NCBI GenBank assembly: GCA_902459845.2
Contig: CABPSV020000465.1
Coordinates: 1-15,739 of the forward strand
Direction of reading: 5' to 3'
Source of the DNA: Hepatocystis sp. ex Piliocolobus tephrosceles
Taxonomy: Eukaryota > Apicomplexa > Aconoidasida > Haemosporida > Plasmodiidae
DNA: 15,739 nucleotides
Shown here piece after piece: positions 9,236 through 15,739 of the stretch. The position numbers and the translations under genes are program-made. The notes beneath the pieces were generated by a model. It did no database searches and was not told where the DNA came from. It saw only the letters and a program-made list of their open reading frames with translations. Each line of letters opens with the position of its first letter. The first letter of the stretch is position 1.

Positions 9236-9492
9236 TTTCAAACTTGTAGATATTTATTTATTTATTTTTTTAGTATATATATATATATATAAGTTATACA
9301 TGCAATCGTATAGACATACACAAATGCACTTATAACAAAAATAAAATAAGCGCACTTACAATTAATATAGACAAAATAAGAGTACATGGTATGTACATGT
9401 ATATGTAAAAATATATATATATATATATATATAACTTACTCAATTGCCATTCAACACATTCCTTATCACAGCTTATATAATTTATCTTAAAC

Positions 9493-11999
9493 ATGGCAGT
9501 AGTAAATGATGATAAAAATAAGCTCAACGACACTAATGCAAACATAAACAGTAAAGATGAATATATATTAACACACAATTTTGAAGAGAATGTAATTTTA
9601 TTAAATACATATATTTATGCTTACTTATTTAAATATTTTGGCAAATTATATATGTATATAAATTCATACAAAATTAATGACTCATATCTTTTTGAGTTTG
9701 AAAATATAATTAAAGCTCTTTATAATAATTTGAATAATGTGATTATACAATCAAACACATATAAAAGTTGTTATACAAAATTGAATAAAAACGATAGTAA
9801 TATTAATAAAGATAACTTAAAATTAAAGAATGATAATGAGAATGAGAACGACGATATATGTAAGTTTGAACATGACCATGAACGTGAACAGAAACATAGG
9901 GACATAGATATAAACAGTGTAAGTATTAAAACAAAAGAAGACGATATAAATGATTTATTTATAAGTGATATTGATAATCGTCATATTTGTACTTTAAACA
10001 ATAAATATAAAAAAGAAACATACGAAATAATTAAAAATATAAAAAATATATATATTGAAGATGCTTTACTTTTGTTAAATAATAATAATAAAAATATTAC
10101 TTATGGTTATAATTTAGTAAAAATAAAAATATATATATGTTTAAAAACTTGTAGAATATATATATATTCCTATGATTGTTTTTTAATGAATAAAACTGAC
10201 AATATTGACACGAGTACTATTAATGCGAGTAATGTCAAAATAAATAATAACAGTAATAATGTTAATACAAGTAATAAGACAAAATGTGATGAACAAAAAA
10301 AAACCACGTTAAAAATTACATTTAATAAAAATAAATTAATAAAAGAAGAAGAAAAAAAACACATATTAAATATTATTATTAAAAATATAAAATTACATTC
10401 ATTTAATAATAAAGCAACATATAAAGATTCTATACAACTTATATATAATAAACTATTTAACTTACCTGGATCAACAATTGATTTGTTTTTGTATAATCCT
10501 ATTAATAACATAGACAATTTTTTTTTTGATATATATGAACCTAATTTTTATAATTGTGTTATACAAAAAAAAAATTACATTTCTTATAAAATTTTATATG
10601 AACAATATAAAAATATAATGATAAAATCAAAAATTATTAAATTGAATAAACAAATGATAAAGTATTTATTATACGATTCTATATTTCTTCCTAGTTATGT
10701 TCAAAAAAATACATTCAAGTTAGAAGAGGAACATATGTATTCTTCCTTTTCTTCGTATTCTGAGTGTTCATCTGATGGTGGCAGTAGTAGTGGCAGTGGC
10801 AGTGGTAGTAGCAGTAGTAGTATTAGTGGTAGTGGTAGCAGCGGTGCTGGTAGTAGCAACACCAGTAGGAGCAACAACAACAACAAAGTAGAAAATAAAT
10901 TAATTCAGGAACCTGCCCAAAAGTGTGACATTAACAGTAAAGATATTTTTATAAATAGTAGCGAAAAAACGGACGAAATGACTGAAGTTAATACTACGGA
11001 GCATAAAAATAGTAACTTAGTTTTGTCAGAAGTGAAGCAGTTCACACCTGAAAAAAATCAAACAATGAAAACAGATAGTTGTAACAAAGTTAGTAAAGAA
11101 TCAAGTGGTAAAATAAAAAAAAATAAAAAACAAAAAATAAAAGAACTGTTTAATAATAAAAATTTCCGTAATATATTAGAAAATATAAAAGAAAAAATAG
11201 AAGAATTAGATAAAAGTGTATTTTTAAGAGTTAATGATAAAAATTTAAAAAAGGGTTCATTTATAAATAGTTGTAATTTTGAAGTTAATTCATTATATGA
11301 TGGACTACTATTATTAAAAAGTTGTACAACTGTTTATAAATCATTAAAAGAAAATAAAAATAAAAATAATTATTTGTTTTTATCTAAATATGTGAATATG
11401 AATATTAGTTCTATATTTGAAGTTTATGTTTATAATAAAAATATAATAGCTATATCACAAAAATATTTAAATTATTATTTTCAATTTTTAAATGATGCAA
11501 ATAGTATTATAGAAACTATAAATAATATAAAACATTTTTATGAAAAAAATTTACAACAGTCATTTTTTTGTAATAATTATATATTTCTTATTTATATTCA
11601 TACATTTAAAAAAAAAAAAAACAAAAAAAAAATTATTTTAATAAATGCTAAAAGTTGGCTCTATAAAAATAAACATCCTGTACTTACTAATCAATTTTTA
11701 AAAAATTATATTTATACCAATTATAAAGGTAAACTAATAAATGATCACAATTTTTCAAAAATCGGCATATACAAATATAACAGTACACTTGATCACGACC
11801 ATAACTATGACAATTTGGATGAACAAACTTATACGCAAACAGTAGGACATGGACATATAGATTCTTATGAGAAATACTACCCAAATGAAAACCTTTTTGA
11901 TTTATATTTTTATAATGACATACTATACTATTGCATAGTGAAAGACGATTCCATTTACCAAAAAAATAATAACATATTTCCTAAGGTATTAATCAGTGC

Positions 12000-12031
<32 letters not shown>

Positions 12032-12100
12032 GCGTTTTAATGTTACAGTGCTCGCTTGTATACTGTCATTTTTATGCGCCAAGTTATTCATGTTTGTGTG

Positions 12101-12139
<39 letters not shown>

Positions 12140-12232
12140 GATTTGCATTACATAAAAGAAGGAGAAATAGACATAGATAGTTTAATCGAAACAATGAAAA
12201 AAGAAGACAATATCCAAGTAGGCGGTTTTTGA
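9493..12232 (+). CDS. CDC123: CDC123/D123-like protein, putative eIF2 assembly factor (2 exons)
   Basis: Exons 9493-11985 and 12140-12232 encode 861 residues. An in-frame stop at 9478 precedes the ATG. Residues from about 352 align in order with CDC123: YISYKILYEQYKNIMIKSKI with the family's AWYPFFRGVTIKSVI, LLYDSIFLPS, a Ser/Gly linker where the family has an acidic linker, SVFLRVND (575-582) with SVFPKLNW, FEVYVYNKNIIAISQKYLNY with FRCFVKENKLIGISQRDYTQ, and the C-terminal PKDLHYIKEGEIDIDSLIE with PKDFVDLSTGEDAHKLIDF. CDC123 is a cytosolic ATP-grasp-fold protein that binds eIF2-gamma and promotes assembly of the eIF2 heterotrimer. Usual family length is about 330-360, so the first 350 residues are an extension of unknown function, rich in Asn/Lys and with hydrophobic patches. 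Several expected nucleotide/metal ligands are replaced (see findings). The family call is from remembered homologues, not a search. Confidence 0.87.
10768..10887 (+). repeat. Ser/Gly-rich (AGT/GGT)n coding tract in CDC123
   Basis: Residues 426-465 are mostly Ser and Gly, ending in a short Asn run, encoded by agt, ggt, agc and ggc triplets. The DNA is visibly richer in G/C than its surroundings. It occupies the linker between the two halves of the CDC123 domain, where other members have a flexible acidic segment, so it is probably a disordered spacer. Confidence 0.92.
11986..12139 (+). other. CDC123 intron (154 bases)
   Basis: The donor is AAG|GTATTA at 11986 and the acceptor TTTTTTAG at 12138-12139, in phase 0. 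Splicing joins FPK to DLHYIKEG, restoring the PKD motif seen near the CDC123 C-terminus. If unspliced, the frame stays open through the intron, giving a poly-Lys and poly-Phe tail and a false stop at 12178-12180. The intron holds A28 (12000-12027) near its 5' end and T33 (12105-12137) against the acceptor. Confidence 0.9.
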
Positions 12233-12440
12233 CATTAAATGTTAAAGTAGTTAAAATGTTACATATAGGTTAAGGTTGTGGTAATGCTAATTATATATGT
12301 ATATATACAAAATAAATAGTAAGGATTATTGTAACAAAAAGAAACTAAAAAAAAATAAAAAAAAAAGCAATACTAGTACAAATGAAAATGTAAAAAATTA
12401 AAAGGACCATATAAGAGGGAAATGGTAAAAACATGATATA

Positions 12441-12473
<33 letters not shown>

Positions 12474-12650
12474 ATATTGTTAAAAACAAACAATTTGTGT
12501 GATAATAAGATATATCATACAATTGAATATAAAATGATATTAAGGTTGTACTTTAAAAAAAAGAAAACTAATAAATTGTTGTGGTAAAAAAAAAACAAAA
12601 ATTAGTAACATTATGATAAAAGTAAAAAAATTAATAATATTTTTTTCCAT
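12233..12650. other. Convergent 3' spacer between CDC123 and IscA-like gene
   Basis: The two genes converge here, so both 3' untranslated regions share about 420 bases and may overlap. It contains a 31-base A-run (12442-12472). No gene or distinct structure is seen. Confidence 0.75.
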
Positions 12651-13454
12651 TTAAAAATGAAAACTAGTTCCGCATGGGCAGATTGATGTTACATTAGGAT
12701 TTTTGAAAATAAATTTTTCTGTTAAATCATCCTTATAATGATCCAGCGTTGTATTAATAACATAAAGAATACATTTACTATCAATAACTAGAAAAATATA
12801 TTTTTGCTTTTTACTGTCATAGTCATAAATAATTTCATCATTTTTTTGAATATCATTTTTTTTAATAAAATTAAAAGAATGTGTTAATCCATTACAACCT
12901 TTAGTAATAAAAAATAACTTTAACACATGCGAATTATTTTTGTTTTCTTTCTGATTATTTTCAATAATTTTTTTTATTTCAGTTTTAGCTTCTTCTGTTA
13001 TTGTTAATATATCTTTTTTAATGTTTCTCTTTTTTAATAGTTTTTCTAACTTTAATTCTTCATTATCGTTTGAATTATGTTTGCCATCTACTGTGTTTTT
13101 CCCAACTTCTGCTCCAACTACTTCATCATCCTGTTTGGCAACTATAACATGTCTTGGGTCGCTGTGATAAGAAGATCCCCCCTCCTGTTTTGTCGCACTA
13201 TGACCAACAAAAACAAATTCATTCAATTCATTCAATACATATTCACCATTTTTATTTTTTTTTTCGCTGTTTATTAAAATTTCTTTTTTTTCAAGTCTCG
13301 TACTAAATCTTTTCTTATAATTAAAAACATTTATAAGGAATTCATTTTTTCTGTTATTTATTAATACATATGGGTGCGAACAATAATATGATTTTATGTA
13401 TCTTTCTATATTTTTATTATAGTAACGTTTAGTTCCGTTTATATGAAAAAACAT
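12651..13454 (-). CDS. IscA: A-type iron-sulfur carrier protein, IscA/ISCA1-like, probable mitochondrial
   Basis: This single-exon gene encodes 267 residues. The A-type (HesB/IscA) domain spans about 148-267. It starts with DILTITEEAKTEIKKII, carries the first cluster ligand C187 in TKGCNGLTHSF, and ends in FIFKNPNVTSICPCGTSFHF with C259 and C261. The CNGL motif and F.F.NPN before the CxC resemble ISCA1 more than ISCA2. Such proteins accept or transfer Fe-S clusters for maturation of [4Fe-4S] enzymes. The N-terminus (about 1-55) is rich in Lys, Arg, Tyr and Asn with almost no acidic residues, as expected of a Plasmodium mitochondrial presequence; the plastid A-type protein is SufA. A spacer (about 60-147) separates it from the domain, making the protein roughly twice the usual length of about 110-150. 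The middle residue of CxC is Pro where Gly is typical. Confidence 0.94.
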   Translation of the reverse strand: MFFHINGTKRYYNKNIERYIKSYYCSHPYVLINNRKNEFLINVFNYKKRFSTRLEKKEILINSEKKNKNGEYVLNELNEFVFVGHSATKQEGGSSYHSDPRHVIVAKQDDEVVGAEVGKNTVDGKHNSNDNEELKLEKLLKKRNIKKDILTITEEAKTEIKKIIENNQKENKNNSHVLKLFFITKGCNGLTHSFNFIKKNDIQKNDEIIYDYDSKKQKYIFLVIDSKCILYVINTTLDHYKDDLTEKFIFKNPNVTSICPCGTSFHF

Positions 13455-14001
13455 TTTTTTATATAATTACATAACTTTTAATAGATGAAATTATAAATTG
13501 CATGATTATGTTTTAGAAAAAAAGTTTAATATTTTTAAATCATTTTCATCTTAATTGCATTTTTTTTTTTTTTTTTTTTTTTTTTTTCCCATTTTGACTT
13601 ATGTTTTTGTTTATTTTTTTTTAATGCTTATAAAGGATTGGCTGAAAATAATTGTACATAATTTGTTGAAAAAGGATAAAAAAAAAAAAAAAAAAAAAAA
13701 AAAATCGTTTTTAAGTATATACAAAAATACTTTAATGAGTATATAATATTGAAAAACAATAGCTGAAAAAATAAAATAAAATAAAGTAGTAATGCAAAAA
13801 AAAAATAAATAAATTTAAAAAAAAAAAAAAAAAAAAATTAAAAAAAAAAAAAAAAAAACGAGTTATTCGAGTTATTTAACAATGAAATTAGTGATTAAAT
13901 TCGTTTTGCTTTTTGATAATGTTATATTTTTACCTATGCATAAAGCATGCAAAGTATGTTTTAAGCTGGTTTTTTAAATAATATGTGTTAAAAAAGGATT
14001 T

Positions 14002-14047
<46 letters not shown>

Positions 14048-14486
14048 CTTTAATTTTTTTAACGTAAAATATAAATAAAATTAAAAAAAAAAAAAAAAAA
14101 AAATATTATAAAAAATGCTTTAAAAGGTTCATTTTTTTTTTTTTTTTTCCTACTTTAATTATTTATTACAGTTGATATATATAATATATGTTATATACTT
14201 ACGAAAGCTATAAAAATTTATACATTTCTATATTTATATTTTTACTCCAGTTTATTTATTTTTTATGTGGATTATGTACCCATTTTAATAAAAAATTAAA
14301 AACATTGTGTTGAATGTGAGTTACTTTTAGTGGGTGAGCAAAAAAATGTGGACATAACATATAAACGGATATATGTATGTGTATATATAATGATGTTCTT
14401 TTGAACGCTTGGAAAAAAAAGTTAAGATTATAACTAACAACCACTTTTTATATTTTAATAAACACAAAAATAAAAAAATTTCGTTT

Positions 14487-14537
<51 letters not shown>

Positions 14538-14541
<4 letters not shown>

Positions 14542-14635
14542 TTATATATATGTAGTTACATATATGTACTTATATATACGTACTTATATATACGTACTTA
14601 TATATATGTACTTATATATATGTACTTATATATAA
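14538..14635. repeat. 14-bp tandem repeat gtacttatatatat
   Basis: Seven consecutive 14-base units start at 14538, 14552 (variant gtagttacatatat), 14566, 14580, 14594, 14608 and 14622. They differ mainly in the last base (t, c or a). The array directly follows a (TA)n block and probably grew from it. Confidence 0.93.
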
Positions 14636-14729
14636 TACTTGTTTGAAACAAAAATATAAAGTGGTGACGTAACAAACGGTGCATGGGGTTAACATCTTCA
14701 GTTTTCTATGATTTCTTTAAGTTTTAAAA

Positions 14730-14762
<33 letters not shown>

Positions 14763-15093
14763 CTTGAATGTTACACTTGGAATAAATACAACAAAAATAA
14801 TAAAAATGTAGAATTAACTGCAAACAATGTATTATACTTATTTACTTAACTCTTTTTACGAAACTTACATGTATGGTTTCTGAGTCTCTATAATAAAAAT
14901 AAAAATATATTTTTACTATTATACCTTTTTCTTTTTTTTTGTATAAACTTATAACATTATATTATACAAAAAATATACACTTTTATGAACATCTGGTCTA
15001 ATGAAGTGTTTTTTTTTTTTTTTTTTGTAACATACTTGGAAGTCTCTTCATATGTGCATCTATTCATTCATTCGTTTGGACATTTATTAATTT

Positions 15094-15183
15094 ACTCTTT
15101 TTACCCTTTTTACTCTTTTTTTTCCTTTTACTCTTTTTACTCTTTTTACTCTTTTTACTTTTTTTTTTTTTTTTTTTTTTTTT
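15094..15183. repeat. 9-bp tandem repeat actcttttt running into T25
   Basis: Units actcttttt occur at 15094, 15112, 15130, 15139 and 15148, with a variant acccttttt at 15103, then the tract continues as T25 (15159-15183). The plus strand is almost pure pyrimidine with regularly spaced A. The frame across it reads Phe-Tyr-Ser repeats and is not a gene. Confidence 0.92.
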
Positions 15184-15201
15184 GGGTTTAAAAAAGAAAA
15201 A

Positions 15202-15247
<46 letters not shown>
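15159..15247. repeat. Inverted homopolymer pair, T25 then A44
   Basis: T25 (15159-15183) and A44 (15204-15247) are separated by 20 bases beginning gggtttaaaaaag. The two arms could pair as a long A:T hairpin in single-stranded DNA or RNA. Confidence 0.9.
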
Positions 15248-15250
<3 letters not shown>

Positions 15251-15411
15251 AATGTCTTACTTTTTTTTTCTGTTTTATTATTTATTTAAAATTACCTTTT
15301 TTATTAACTACCATGAAGGAAAAAATAAATTTCTATCATCTTTAGTAATAAGTCAAGTTCATTCTAATAAAGTGTAAAAAAAAATTAGACATTGCGTAAA
15401 GGTATAAAAAA

Positions 15412-15455
<44 letters not shown>

Positions 15456-15524
15456 TAAAACATGTTAATAAAAAGCTAAGATACACAATTTCAATCATTA
15501 AAATAGTCAAGACATATTTTATGC

Positions 15525-15665
15525 ATGGTTAAGATGTACCACCCACACATGCAGCAATTGGTATATACACATTATATATGGATTGCTTTATTTTTATTCT
15601 TATTTTTCACTTTTATTAATTTGCTAAAATCAAAAATAGATGTTCGCATTTTCCTATTAATATGA
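15525..15665 (+). CDS. Possible small ORF or exon with one membrane helix
   Basis: An ATG frame of 46 codons starts at 15525 and stops at TGA 15663-15665. The first 12 codons (MVKMYHPHMQQL) are encoded by unusually G/C-rich DNA for this window. The middle (IWIALFLFLFFTFINLL) is a plausible membrane helix, followed by a short basic tail. Alternatively codons up to Leu12 could be an exon, because a GTATAT donor-like site follows at 15561. The minus strand is also partly open here, so even the strand is unsure. I do not recognise the product, and no downstream context is available because the window ends. Confidence 0.25.
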   Translation: MVKMYHPHMQQLVYTHYIWIALFLFLFFTFINLLKSKIDVRIFLLI

Positions 15666-15739
15666 ATCCTTACATTATTTAATTGGTTTAGGTATATATA
15701 TATATATATATTTATTTTTTTTTTTTTTTTTTTTTTTTT

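Larger units (their letters stand above)
6626..9492. promoter_or_regulatory. Divergent promoter spacer between DGAT1 and CDC123
   Basis: The two genes are head to head across 2.9 kb, so both promoters and both 5' leaders must lie here. No gene can be firmly supported. The spacer contains T48 at 7099-7146, (TA)n blocks near 7689-7702, 7997-8028 and 8450-8477, A47 at 8601-8647, a TCTA microsatellite at about 9092-9108, A37 at 9197-9233, and (TA)n at about 9413-9433, just upstream of the CDC123 start. An island of more complex sequence at about 8110-8300 is described separately. Core promoter elements cannot be assigned in this base composition. Confidence 0.7.
13455..15739. other. A/T-rich spacer right of the IscA-like gene
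   Basis: This should include the promoter and 5' leader of the minus-strand IscA-like gene. It holds T28 (13560-13587), A27 (13678-13704), interrupted A-runs at about 13819-13858, (TA)n blocks near 14005-14044, 14496-14537 and 15416-15451, T29 (14734-14762), and the arrays listed separately. Higher-complexity islands occur at about 14250-14440, 14640-14700 and 15505-15665. No gene is firmly supported, but a small spliced gene cannot be excluded. Confidence 0.65.

Noticed and set aside
9330..9578. Minus-strand frame across the CDC123 start
   Set aside because: It overlaps the CDC123 N-terminus and a (TA)n tract; the hydrophobic product is composition-driven.
10170..10886. Minus-strand open frames opposite CDC123, including a Leu/Pro-rich one
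   Set aside because: They are antisense shadows; the Leu run is the complement of the Ser/Gly triplet tract.
13077..13277. Plus-strand frame opposite the IscA-like gene
   Set aside because: It is antisense to a well-supported coding region and has no domain.
13940..13960. GCATGC palindrome near the IscA-like gene as an AP2 factor site
   Set aside because: One partial match (agcatgca) about 0.5 kb upstream is expected by chance and has no supporting context.
1..15739. tRNA, rRNA, CRISPR array, transposon or bacterial-type operon
   Set aside because: No cloverleaf, rRNA core, regularly spaced palindromic repeat, transposase or inverted terminal repeat was seen; the 16-bp array has no spacers and is a simple minisatellite.

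Overview
The window looks like nuclear DNA of a malaria parasite (Plasmodium, Apicomplexa). The evidence is extreme A/T richness, long poly(dA)/poly(dT) and (TA)n tracts, short GT..AG introns, and proteins carrying Asn/Lys/Asp low-complexity inserts inside otherwise recognisable eukaryotic domains. The species cannot be fixed from the sequence alone. Both ends of the window lie in homopolymer runs, which suggests a contig bounded by assembly breaks.

Layout. (1) 522-1559, minus strand: a three-exon gene for a 107-residue Alba-domain DNA/RNA-binding protein of the Alba3 type. (2) 1560-4720: a 3.2 kb spacer holding several tandem arrays, including a 16-bp minisatellite that keeps perfect register for 35 units. 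(3) 4721-6625, minus: a diacylglycerol O-acyltransferase of the DGAT1/MBOAT family, single exon, with a parasite-type low-complexity insert. (4) 6626-9492: a head-to-head spacer that must hold the promoters of DGAT1 and of the next gene. (5) 9493-12232, plus: a two-exon gene encoding an 861-residue CDC123/D123-like protein (eIF2 assembly factor) with a long N-terminal extension and an apparently degenerate ATP-grasp site. The final exon is supported by homology to the CDC123 C-terminus. (6) 12651-13454, minus: an A-type iron-sulfur carrier (IscA/ISCA1-like) with a probable mitochondrial presequence, convergent with CDC123. (7) 13455-15739: A/T-rich spacer with microsatellites and a few higher-complexity islands that may hide small exons.

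The four genes do not form a pathway: they cover chromatin/RNA binding, triacylglycerol synthesis, translation initiation factor assembly and Fe-S cluster delivery. The points most worth a second look are the loss of predicted nucleotide/metal-binding residues in the CDC123-like protein, the 16-bp minisatellite with conserved core and decayed edges, the possibility that the Alba/DGAT1 spacer is a synteny breakpoint, and the unexplained islands at 8110-8300 and 15505-15665. No mobile element, CRISPR array, rRNA or tRNA was seen.
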